Source of the DNA: Planctomycetota bacterium
GTDB lineage: Bacteria; Planctomycetota; Planctomycetia; JALXBF01
Direction: 5' to 3'
DNA length: 36,794 nt
NCBI GenBank assembly: GCA_026991575.1
Contig: JALXBF010000170.1
Location: forward strand, 1-36,794
In this document: positions 15,733-23,965 of the stretch, piece by piece
How positions within the stretch are numbered: position 1 is the first letter of the stretch
Layout of the letters: each line of letters begins with the position of its first letter
Notes under the pieces: model-generated
Database searches by the model: none
What the model saw: the letters and a program-made list of their open reading frames with translations, nothing else
Told to the model about the DNA's origin: nothing
Position numbers and translations under genes: made by a program

Positions 15733-16506
15733 ATGGCACTGGGAGATTACATCCGTAGCACGCAGGTGTGGAAATCGATCTTCCGACACCCGGCCCCGGT
15801 GGACCGGCGCAACCGGGTTGTCGTGGTGCTGACCAACTTCGTCCTGCACCTGCACCCGGTCAACATCCGCAAGAGCGGCTTAGATCTGTCCTATACCTGG
15901 TGCATGGGCGGGCTGACGTTCTTTCTGTTCCTGATCGAGACCATTACCGGCACGCTCTTGATGTTTTACTACCGCCCCACGGCGATGCACGCGTACCGGG
16001 ATATCCTCGACCTGCGCGACGTCGTGACGCTGGGCATCCTGCGTGAAATGCACCGCTGGGGGGCGCACTGCATGGTGCTGGCCGTATGGTTACACATGTA
16101 CCGGGTGTTCTTGACCGGGAGCTACAAGCCGCCGCGTGAGTTCAACTGGGTGGTCGGCGTCCTGCTGTTGGTGCTCACGCTGCTGCTGAGCTTCACGGGT
16201 TACCTTCTGCCCTGGGACCAGCTCGCCGTCTGGGCGATCACGGTCGGTTCGAACATGGCACGAGCCACGCCGTTACTCGGCCATGAAGGCCCGTTACATA
16301 GCGTCCTGAAGATCGGCGAAGTCGGCCTGATCCACTCCGGAAGCGACGCACGCTTCCTGCTGATCGCCGGCCGTACGATCGGCGAGATGACGTTGAACCG
16401 CTTCTACATCCTTCACTGCATTGCTATCCCGCTCGTGGTGACTAGCTTGATCATGATCCACTTTTGGCGGGTGCGCAAAGACGGCGGCATCAGCGGGCCG
16501 CTCTAA
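15733..16506 (+). CDS. cytochrome b, N-terminal (b6-like) subunit
   Basis: 257 residues with four membrane helices, equivalent to cytochrome b6. The haem b ligands are His107 and His121 (spacing 14) in [16 protein letters not shown], and His228 and His243 (spacing 15) in [10 protein letters not shown]...MIHFW; the 15 spacing is the b6f pattern. Cys57 in YTWCMGGLT lines up with the Cys35 of cytochrome b6 (YCLGGIT) that binds haem c(i) covalently, and the FYYRPT that follows is also b6-like. It starts at ATG 15733, after GAGG. With the Rieske protein it would oxidise menaquinol. The 130-bp gap after the Rieske gene holds no gene. Confidence 0.93.
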   Translation: MALGDYIRSTQVWKSIFRHPAPVDRRNRVVVVLTNFVLHLHPVNIRKSGLDLSYTWCMGGLTFFLFLIETITGTLLMFYYRPTAMHAYRDILDLRDVVTLGILREMHRWGAHCMVLAVWLHMYRVFLTGSYKPPREFNWVVGVLLLVLTLLLSFTGYLLPWDQLAVWAITVGSNMARATPLLGHEGPLHSVLKIGEVGLIHSGSDARFLLIAGRTIGEMTLNRFYILHCIAIPLVVTSLIMIHFWRVRKDGGISGPL

Positions 16507-16589
16507 GCGGTGGTGGTTTTCTGCGGCCTGTGATGTGGTGATCGAGCTAGTTTAGCCGGGCCCGACCGGAAGGAGGCAAGAGGCGGACC

Positions 16590-18056
16590 ATGCACGGCCC
16601 CGACATGACGCTGGCAGTAAAGATCGGCCTTTCCTGGTGCTTCGCCTTCCTTGCGGCCATGAACCTGACGGCCATCGTCTTCTGGGTGTTCCGCAAGGAA
16701 GACGGCAAGCTGGAACTGCCTGAGAACTTCGGCCTGGTTGCAACCCTGTGTGGCCTGGTCTTCGGCGTCGGTCTTGTTCTGGCCCACACCAGCGTGCCGG
16801 CCCCGGTGAGCTATTCCATCGGCCTGGTCGGGCTATTGGCTTTCGGGGCCTACCTGGTAGCAGTCGGTCTGCTGCGGGCCGGCTCCGCTGCCGCCTGGAC
16901 CTGGCTTGTTTTCGCACTCGTCTACCTAGGCCTTTCGGCTGCCTATGGCTACCTGCCAGTGTCGGCGGCTCCGGTGCTGCCGGAAGCGTTCCGCGACACG
17001 GTTGATGCTGTGTCCGGCCCGGTGAGTTTCTTCTTCGGGTCGGTCATCGGACTGGCGGTGATCATTTGGTTCCGGGAGTTCATCACTCGACCGGCGGTCG
17101 GCTGGATCGCCCTGAACATCTTCCTGGCGTTCTACGCGCTCAGCATGACGGACTGGGATTTCCGTCAGATCGTCGCCAAGCCGGACAACATCCCGATCAC
17201 GATGATGCTGCTGACGGTCGGCTTCTTCACGTGGCTGGCACTGCGTCGTGCCGTGGAGAACGACCGGAGGATTGCTGAAGGAAAGCCGGTGGTTGAGAAG
17301 GAGCGAGAGGAGAAGGTTCTGGTCTGGCCCGATCTCGTCTACGTCGAGCTGATCTGCATGATCATTTTCACCGTTGGGCTCGTGCTGTGGAGCATCTACC
17401 TGAAGGCCCCCATTGAGCAGCCTGCGAACCTGACCGAAACCCCAAACCCGTCCAAGGCTCCGTGGTACTTCCTCGGGCTCCAGGAGATGCTGGTCTACTA
17501 CGATCCCTGGCTGGCCGGTGTGGTGTTCCCGGGCCTGATTATCCTGGGCCTGATGGCCATGCCCTACATTGACGTCAACGTCAAGGGAGCTGGCTACTAC
17601 ACGTTCCGCGAGCGCAGCTTCGCAATCACCACGTTCCTGTTTGGCTTCATCGTGCTCTGGGTGCTGATGGTGACGTTGGGCACGTTCCTGCGCGGTCCCG
17701 GCTGGAACTTCTACGGGCCTTATCAGTACTGGGATCCGCACCTGGTGCTGCCTCTGGTGAACGTAGACTTCTCGGACTACTTCTGGCTGTACTGGCTGGG
17801 GGTCGCCAAACCGGAACATTGGGCTTTGCGTGAGCTGCCTGGTATCATCGCCGTGCTGCTGTACTTCCTGATCCTGCCACCACTGCTGGCACGTACGGTG
17901 TTCCGGCGGCTTTACCTGCAGATGGGCTTCGCACGCTATATGGTGTTCAGCTTTCTGTTCCTGATGATGGCCGCACTGCCGCTGAAGATGTTGCTTCGCT
18001 GGACGTTCAATCTGAAGTACATCGTGCACATAGGCGAGTACTTCTTCAACATCTAG
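16590..18056 (+). CDS. cytochrome b C-terminal (subunit IV-like) protein with a long N-terminal membrane extension
   Basis: 488 residues, far longer than the 160-residue subunit IV of b6f. About residues 250-488 carry the subunit-IV-like part: WPDLVYVELICMII, the quinol-site loop NPSKAPWYFLGLQEML (the PEWY position reads APWY), DPWLAGVVFPGLIILG and further helices. About residues 5-235 add six to seven hydrophobic segments with no motif I recognise. It starts at ATG 16590, after AGGAGG. An 83-bp gap separates it from the b6-like gene. The extension could bind a further subunit, such as the coiled-coil octahaem protein that follows. Confidence 0.88.
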   Translation: MHGPDMTLAVKIGLSWCFAFLAAMNLTAIVFWVFRKEDGKLELPENFGLVATLCGLVFGVGLVLAHTSVPAPVSYSIGLVGLLAFGAYLVAVGLLRAGSAAAWTWLVFALVYLGLSAAYGYLPVSAAPVLPEAFRDTVDAVSGPVSFFFGSVIGLAVIIWFREFITRPAVGWIALNIFLAFYALSMTDWDFRQIVAKPDNIPITMMLLTVGFFTWLALRRAVENDRRIAEGKPVVEKEREEKVLVWPDLVYVELICMIIFTVGLVLWSIYLKAPIEQPANLTETPNPSKAPWYFLGLQEMLVYYDPWLAGVVFPGLIILGLMAMPYIDVNVKGAGYYTFRERSFAITTFLFGFIVLWVLMVTLGTFLRGPGWNFYGPYQYWDPHLVLPLVNVDFSDYFWLYWLGVAKPEHWALRELPGIIAVLLYFLILPPLLARTVFRRLYLQMGFARYMVFSFLFLMMAALPLKMLLRWTFNLKYIVHIGEYFFNI

Positions 18057-18135
18057 CCGCGACCAAGACCGGAGGGCGGAAGGCTGCGCAGCTACGGTGC
18101 GGCTAGCAGCGAGGCCTGATGAGACGAGGAGATCG

Positions 18136-21100
18136 ATGCCAGCAACCGAGGCTACGTACCGGAACCTGAAGAAGCTGCACGTGGTGTTCGGCGTATCCAG
18201 CCTTGCCATGCTGCTGGCGATCCTGTGGATGATCGCCGCGGATCACATGCGCGAATGGAAGCGCGTCCAGCGGGACTTTCTTGTTGTTGATGCCCGCCGC
18301 CTCCAGTATGAACTCCAGCAGCGCGAGCAGGCGCTGGACCAGCAGAAGCTGGCTGAACTGGAACAGAAGCGGCAACAGGCCCTGCAGCGGGTGAATCAGC
18401 GGCGCGACGAGATCGCAGCGATCGAGCAAGAGCTAGAGCACCTGCGCGGACAGGCTCAGCTGGCCCGGCAGCGCCGGCTGATTGTCCAGGCCGAGCGCGA
18501 TTCGATCGCTAGCTTGATCGAGATTGCGAAAGAGGAGCGTGACGAAGAGAAACTCCAACAGCTGCGTGCCCAGTTGCAGCAGGTGCTGAAGCAGCTCGAG
18601 GAGCTCCGCCGTCAGGAGGAAGAAGCGCAGCAGGCGGTCGAAGCGAAGCAGAGGGAACTGGAGCAAAAGCAGAAAGAACTGCTCGAGGTGGAAAAGGAGC
18701 GCAAGCAGCTACTGCGTGATATCGAGCGGCTCCGCGAAGCGCTGGAAGCGAAGAAGTGGGAGTGGGACGAGACGGTCCGATCCTGGCCCATCCTGGATGC
18801 TTTCGCCTCACCAGTACGCATCGAACAGACCGTCCATGACGATCTGCAGATGGACTTCCACTTCACCGGGGTGCCACGCACTGACCGCTGCGTCACGTGT
18901 CACAAAGGAATCGACATGGTGCGAGCCGATGGTTCCCCAATCTACACGGAGCAGTTGCTCGAGCAGCTCAACGCTAAACAGAGCCCCTACTGGCGAGCAT
19001 TCCTGACGCATCCGAAACCGGAACTGTACGTCACTGCCAACAGCCCGCACCCGCGCGAAACATTCGGTTGCACCGTCTGCCACTCGGGGCAGGGGTCGGG
19101 GACCACGTTCACGTACGCCTCGCATTCGCCGAACACGCTTCGTGAGGAACATGAGTGGCAGGCGAAGTACGGCTGGCACGAGGTCCACTTCTGGGAAGAG
19201 CCGATGTTGCCGAGCCGGTTTTACGAGTCGTCTTGCCTGAAGTGCCACGTCCACGTGGTTGACCTGGAAAACCATCCAAAGTACGAGAATCCGGCTCCGA
19301 AGCTGCTGCGCGGCTATCACCTCGTTCGCCAATACGGCTGCTTCGGTTGCCACGAGATCAACGGCTACGTCGAAGGCAAACGGATCGGTCCGGACCTCAG
19401 GCTGGAGCCTCAGACGGAGCAGGAACGTAAACGGGCAGAAGCGGACCCAAGCCAGCCGCCTGGGACGATGCGGAAGGTTGGTCCGTCGCTACGGCATCTG
19501 GCGGAGAAGACGGTCGAGTCGTGGGTCCGCCGGTGGATCAAGCATCCGGCTGCGTTCCGTCCCACCACTCGGATGCCTCGGTTTTACGGCCTTTCCAACA
19601 ACGACGGGCAAACACCCGGGAGCGATCCGACCGATCTGCTTCGCAGCGACGTCGAGATCTATGCGATCACCTACTACCTGTTCCAGAAGAGTGAACCGTT
19701 GAACTTGCCGGATCCGCCGGTGAAGGTTGACCCGACGGACGCCGAACAGGTCGCTCGAGGCAAGACCAAGTTCATCGAACGCGGTTGCCTGGCCTGTCAT
19801 ACGCACGCCGGCGTGCAGGGGGAGCTGGAGCAGATTGAGGTTGAGGCGACAGCGGACTTCGGACCGGACCTCTCCGACTTGCGCCTGAAGCTGGTCGATG
19901 CAAACGGCCGGCCGAATACGAAATGGCTGTACCACTGGCTTAAGAACCCAAAGCGGATCAACCCACGCGGCTTTATGCCGGAACTGAAACTCAGTGACCA
20001 GGACGCTGCGGATATTGCTGCCTGGCTGCTAAGCCAGGATGCCCGGTGGCATGAGGAAGTGTCACTGAAGCCGCTGGAGTCGGCCGAGATCCAGCAGACT
20101 ATCGACGAGATGATCTACATGTACCTGGAGCGGAACTTCACGTTGGAGCAGTCGGAGCGGGCGGTGCGCGAGGGGCTGCGCGAGGATGAGCTGCCGCCGA
20201 GTGGCCCGGAGCGGCTGTTGGTCGCGCCGATCACGCCCGAAAAGAAGCTGCTGTACCTTGGGCAGAAAACCATTGGCCGCCTCGGCTGTTTTGGCTGCCA
20301 CGACATCCCCGGGTTCGAGACAGCTAAGCCGATCGGTACGCCGCTGAGTGATTGGGGCCGGAAGGCGTTCAAGGACCCGGAGAAACTGGAGTTCGTGCAC
20401 GTTGCGGAGTTCGCCGCCGAACGGGGGCCGGAGGGCTGGAGCGAAGAGGACTACGAGTACTTCCTGACAAAGCTGGAGCACCACACCGGTATCGGGTTTC
20501 TGTGGCAGAAGCTGCGCTACCCACGGAGCTTCGACTACAACCGCGATCGTCGCTGGGATGATAAGTTACGGATGCCGCGGTTCCCGTTCGCGAACAACCC
20601 TGAAGACGTCGAGGCTGTGATGACGTTTGTCCTCGGGCTGGTGCAGGACGCGATGATTGCACCGGCCAAGCGGGCGCTGCCCGGACCACGGGAGCTGGCC
20701 CGGATCGAGGGCTGGAAGGCGATCACGCGGTACAACTGCGCTGGCTGCCACGTGTTCCGGATGCCCGAGATCGCCTTCGACGCAACCAAGATGCTCATGG
20801 AGCAGCCCCTGACACGCCATGGCGAGGAGTTTCCCGAGGTGATCGAGGCTCAGAAGAAGATGGCGCGCGACGCTCGGGTGCCGCGGACCGAGCAGATCTA
20901 TCGGATTCAGGGGTTGTTGGTCGGTGAGGTGCCGCCGTTGAGCTTCCCGGATGAGGACGCGCTGGATGGGGTGGCGGCCATTGAGCTGTGGGAGCCGATG
21001 CGGTGGCAGGATACGGTCCTGCTGGTCGGGGACCGGATTCCGGTGGATGACCCGGAGGGGGTTCTGCTGGAGCGGTCCCGGCCGGCGGTGGGTGGGGAGT

Positions 21101-21816
21101 ATGCGGAGATTCTGGTTAAGTGGCTGGCCACGCAGCAGAACAAGCGTTACGAGGAGGTCTGGGGATTTGTGCCGCCGCCGCTGGTGCGTCAGGGGATGAA
21201 GACCCAGCCGGCCTGGACCCACCAGTTCTTGCTGGACCCGTTCCTAATCCGCCCAGCCGCGCGCCTCAGAATGCCCCGTTTCCACATGAGTGATGCTGAG
21301 GCGGCCGCGATCGCACGCTACTTTGCGCTGGTCGACGGTGTCGAGGAGCCTTACGACTACGTGCCGGAGCGTGAGGAGGAGTACCGCCGCCGGCGTGCTA
21401 GCGAACGACCTGACTACTGGCGCGCGGCATGGAATTTGCTCACCATGCGGCCCGAACCCCAGGCGGGCCAGGCCGGCCAGCAGGCCCGCCTGTGTGCGTC
21501 CTGCCACCGGATCGGCACTGTCTACCCGGCCGGCGGGCGCCCCGAGGACAGCGGGCCAGACCTGCACGTTGTGGCCCACCGGTTGCGTTCGGAATACCTG
21601 TGGCAATGGATTGCTTCGCCGAAACGGCTCCTGCCCTACACGGGCATGCCGGTGAACTTCGATCCCCAGAACCCACGGTATCAGGATGTCTTCCGGGGCA
21701 GGAGCATTGACCAGGTGATCGCCGTCAAGGACGTCCTGCTGAACTTTGACTACGTGGAGTATGACGTGGTGCGTCGCAGAGACGGTGAACAACCCGGTGC
21801 AACTGGAGGAGAGTGA
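18136..21816 (+). CDS. membrane-anchored octahaem cytochrome c with long coiled coil
   Basis: 1226 residues. One membrane helix (about 16-36) is followed by a Gln/Glu/Arg-rich coiled coil (about 40-210) and then a large extracytoplasmic region with eight CxxCH haem sites: CVTCH (252-256), CTVCH, CLKCH, CFGCH, CLACH, CFGCH, CAGCH and CASCH. Several are followed by cytochrome-c-like MPxF/MPRF segments that may supply Met ligands. It starts at ATG 18136 with GAGGAG 5 bases upstream. Its place directly after the cytochrome b genes makes it the likely replacement for cytochrome c1 or f, taking electrons from the Rieske protein. The 3' end overlaps the region just before the copper-protein gene. 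Confidence 0.92.
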   Translation: MPATEATYRNLKKLHVVFGVSSLAMLLAILWMIAADHMREWKRVQRDFLVVDARRLQYELQQREQALDQQKLAELEQKRQQALQRVNQRRDEIAAIEQELEHLRGQAQLARQRRLIVQAERDSIASLIEIAKEERDEEKLQQLRAQLQQVLKQLEELRRQEEEAQQAVEAKQRELEQKQKELLEVEKERKQLLRDIERLREALEAKKWEWDETVRSWPILDAFASPVRIEQTVHDDLQMDFHFTGVPRTDRCVTCHKGIDMVRADGSPIYTEQLLEQLNAKQSPYWRAFLTHPKPELYVTANSPHPRETFGCTVCHSGQGSGTTFTYASHSPNTLREEHEWQAKYGWHEVHFWEEPMLPSRFYESSCLKCHVHVVDLENHPKYENPAPKLLRGYHLVRQYGCFGCHEINGYVEGKRIGPDLRLEPQTEQERKRAEADPSQPPGTMRKVGPSLRHLAEKTVESWVRRWIKHPAAFRPTTRMPRFYGLSNNDGQTPGSDPTDLLRSDVEIYAITYYLFQKSEPLNLPDPPVKVDPTDAEQVARGKTKFIERGCLACHTHAGVQGELEQIEVEATADFGPDLSDLRLKLVDANGRPNTKWLYHWLKNPKRINPRGFMPELKLSDQDAADIAAWLLSQDARWHEEVSLKPLESAEIQQTIDEMIYMYLERNFTLEQSERAVREGLREDELPPSGPERLLVAPITPEKKLLYLGQKTIGRLGCFGCHDIPGFETAKPIGTPLSDWGRKAFKDPEKLEFVHVAEFAAERGPEGWSEEDYEYFLTKLEHHTGIGFLWQKLRYPRSFDYNRDRRWDDKLRMPRFPFANNPEDVEAVMTFVLGLVQDAMIAPAKRALPGPRELARIEGWKAITRYNCAGCHVFRMPEIAFDATKMLMEQPLTRHGEEFPEVIEAQKKMARDARVPRTEQIYRIQGLLVGEVPPLSFPDEDALDGVAAIELWEPMRWQDTVLLVGDRIPVDDPEGVLLERSRPAVGGEYAEILVKWLATQQNKRYEEVWGFVPPPLVRQGMKTQPAWTHQFLLDPFLIRPAARLRMPRFHMSDAEAAAIARYFALVDGVEEPYDYVPEREEEYRRRRASERPDYWRAAWNLLTMRPEPQAGQAGQQARLCASCHRIGTVYPAGGRPEDSGPDLHVVAHRLRSEYLWQWIASPKRLLPYTGMPVNFDPQNPRYQDVFRGRSIDQVIAVKDVLLNFDYVEYDVVRRRDGEQPGATGGE

Positions 21817-21817
21817 C

Positions 21818-22726
21818 ATGCGGAGCTTCACGCTGTTGTCCGTGGTCGGTAGTCTGGTTGCCGGGCTTGCGCTGACGGCGTTGCCCGGCTGCGGTGGTGG
21901 TGGTGGCGGTTCCGAGTCAACGGCACCCAGTCCGACGACCACCTCCGGCCAGCAGGGGGCCGGGACCGAGGAGGCCAAGGGTGAGGAGAGCACAGCGGAG
22001 CCGAAGGACGAAGGGGCCGCCGCAGCACCCGAAGGGTGGGGCACGATCAAAGGCCGTGTGGTCTACGACGGTGACCCGCCGGAGCCGCGCGTGCTGGTCG
22101 AGCAGGGCGCGCCGGAGGAAAAGGTCCGCGACGCCAGCGTGTGCGCGAAACACACGATCTACAGCGAGGAGCTGGTCGTCGATAAGGAGACCAAGGGCAT
22201 CAAGTGGGCGGTGGTTTGGGTGAACCGTCCGCCAAAGGTCCATCCGGACCTTGAGCCGGTACCGTCGGAGCCTGCAGAGCTGAACCAGAAAGGCTGTGTT
22301 TACATCCCACACGTGCTGGCAATCCGCCAGGGACAGAAGCTGATCATCGCCAGCGAAGACCCGATTGCCCACAACACGAACATTCAGGGGTTCCGTAACA
22401 CGCCCTGGAACCGGGTGCTGCCCGAAGCGACCGAGGGTAAGCAGACCCTGGAAGGACCGCAGCTGGTGGCCGAGTCGGTGCCGCTGTCGGTGGCCTGCAA
22501 CATTCACCCGTGGATGAAGGCTTATATTGCCGTGTTCCGGCACCCCTACTTTGCGGTGACGAATGACAAGGGCGAGTTCGTCATCGAGAAGGTGCCGGCC
22601 GGCAAGGTCAACCTGGTCAGTTGGCAGGAGTCGCTCGGTCGCGGGCCCGGCGGCCGCAAGGGAATCGAGGTGGAAGTGAAGCCGGGTGAGACGACTGAGG
22701 TGACCATCACGTTCACTCCGAAATAG
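21818..22726 (+). CDS. cupredoxin-like lipoprotein with carboxypeptidase-regulatory-like domain
   Basis: 302 residues. The signal peptide ends in a lipobox, LTALPG-Cys25, then a Gly/Ser/Glu-rich linker to about residue 70. A beta-rich domain follows with the ligand set of a blue-copper site: His185 (PIAHNTNI) and Cys227, His230, Met233 in ACNIHPWM. The end, FAVTNDKGEFVIEKVPAGK, is a carboxypeptidase-regulatory-like beta strand pattern. It starts at ATG 21818, one base after the previous stop, with GGAGGAG upstream, so it is translationally coupled to the octahaem gene. It probably carries electrons between the b complex and the oxidase, or between the cytochromes; this is inference. The protein is too short for a multicopper oxidase. 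Confidence 0.82.
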   Translation: MRSFTLLSVVGSLVAGLALTALPGCGGGGGGSESTAPSPTTTSGQQGAGTEEAKGEESTAEPKDEGAAAAPEGWGTIKGRVVYDGDPPEPRVLVEQGAPEEKVRDASVCAKHTIYSEELVVDKETKGIKWAVVWVNRPPKVHPDLEPVPSEPAELNQKGCVYIPHVLAIRQGQKLIIASEDPIAHNTNIQGFRNTPWNRVLPEATEGKQTLEGPQLVAESVPLSVACNIHPWMKAYIAVFRHPYFAVTNDKGEFVIEKVPAGKVNLVSWQESLGRGPGGRKGIEVEVKPGETTEVTITFTPK

Positions 22727-22739
22727 CCGCGATCTGCCC

Positions 22740-22775
22740 GGTGGTGCCGGAGCAGTAGCTGCCTCCGGCACCACC
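22740..22775 (+). terminator. strong intergenic hairpin without T-tract
   Basis: A 13-bp perfect stem, GGTGGTGCCGGAG (22740-22752) / CTCCGGCACCACC (22763-22775), has a 10-base loop and lies just after the copper-protein gene. There is no T-run behind it, so it is more likely a partial terminator or 3'-end stabiliser setting the relative amounts of upstream and downstream mRNA. Confidence 0.55.
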
Positions 22776-22818
22776 TAGCTGCTTGATCGTGGGAGCAGTG
22801 GGGTAGGAGCAGCCGAAG

Positions 22819-23859
22819 ATGAGAAGAAGTGTGCTCGTAGCGGTCATCGCCGGCGCTGTGCTGCCGGTGGTCGGCTGTGGCGGACCGCCGCTTCAGTTTC
22901 CGCTGCCCGATGCCGAGTTGTATGTCGGGCCGGACCAGGAGCCCCTGAAGCTGACCGCCGAACAGCGCCAGCAGATCTGGCGGATCCTGGATGCACAATT
23001 CGGGACTCCGGACCAGCCAAAGGTGCCCGACCCGATTAAGGAGATCCCGGGCTTTAAGACAGAACGGCTGGTGGAGGGTGGTCGGGCGTACCGCAAGCTC
23101 TGCATGCATTGTCACGGATTAGACGGCGATGGCGACGGTCCGACGGCCCCATTCCTGAATCCGCGGCCGCGCGACTATCGGCCCGGAGTCTTCAAGTTCA
23201 CCTCCACGGCGGTGGGAGCGAAACCGACCTGGGACGACCTTCATTACACGCTTGTGCGTGGTGCTCCGGGCACGGCCATGCCGTCGTTCCGTGCCTACCC
23301 GGAGGAAACGTTGGCTGCCCTGGTGGACTACGTGATTTACCTAAGCGTTCGTGGCCAGGTGGAGCGGTTGCTGGCCGCGACGCTTACCGAGTTCGATGAA
23401 CTGGCTGACGAGGACATCGAGGATGCGATCACCCTGGTGGCTGGCCAATGGAAGGCAGCTCCCGGGGCAGTCGTGCAACCCGATTCGGACAAGGCACCGT
23501 TTACAATGGAATCGGTGAAGCGGGGCCGTGAGTTGTTTCTCGCGTCTGACAAAGGTAACTGCGCTGCTTGTCACGGTGAGAGTGGCCGGGGTGATGGCCC
23601 CAGCGCCGAGGTGGATCCCAACACCGGGCAGCCGATGCGCGACTACTGGGGTTTCCGAATTCGTCCGACGGACTTGACGACTGGCCTGTTGCGCGGTGGT
23701 CGCCGGCCGATCGACATCTACCGTCGGATCCACACGGGCGTCAAGGGAACTCCGATGCCCGGCCAGGCGGGGAATCTTTCCTCGGACGAAATCTGGGACC
23801 TGGTCAACTTCGTGCTCTACCTGCCCTACCAGGGGGCTCAGGCGAGAGCGAGCGAATAG
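22819..23859 (+). CDS. dihaem cytochrome c lipoprotein
   Basis: 346 residues. The signal peptide ends at the lipobox LPVVG-Cys20. Two class I cytochrome c domains follow: CMHCH (95-99) with Met154 in GTAMPSF, and CAACH (248-252) with Met313 in GTPMPGQ. Helical segments LVDYVIYL and LVNFVLYLPY close the two domains. It starts at ATG 22819, with AGGAG 9 bases upstream. Its position just before coxB, and the lack of a cytochrome domain on CoxB, suggest that it donates electrons to the CuA site. The hairpin at 22740-22775 precedes it and that at 23871-23904 follows it. Confidence 0.92.
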   Translation: MRRSVLVAVIAGAVLPVVGCGGPPLQFPLPDAELYVGPDQEPLKLTAEQRQQIWRILDAQFGTPDQPKVPDPIKEIPGFKTERLVEGGRAYRKLCMHCHGLDGDGDGPTAPFLNPRPRDYRPGVFKFTSTAVGAKPTWDDLHYTLVRGAPGTAMPSFRAYPEETLAALVDYVIYLSVRGQVERLLAATLTEFDELADEDIEDAITLVAGQWKAAPGAVVQPDSDKAPFTMESVKRGRELFLASDKGNCAACHGESGRGDGPSAEVDPNTGQPMRDYWGFRIRPTDLTTGLLRGGRRPIDIYRRIHTGVKGTPMPGQAGNLSSDEIWDLVNFVLYLPYQGAQARASE

Positions 23860-23870
23860 GATGGCGGTAA

Positions 23871-23904
23871 GGCCGGACCCGGAAAGGGGCGCTCCGGGCC
23901 GGCC
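23871..23904 (+). terminator. hairpin between the dihaem cytochrome and coxB
   Basis: GGCCGG-A-CCCGGA (23871-23883) pairs with TCCGGGCCGGCC (23893-23904), a 12-bp stem with a single bulged A and a 9-base loop. No T-tract follows. It marks a likely boundary between the bc and oxidase parts of the cluster, as a leaky terminator or processing site. Confidence 0.5.
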
Positions 23905-23965
23905 TCGGCCGGTGCGGTGGTGGGGCTAAACGATTGGCGACTCGCTAACGCAGAGGGCTAGAGCC

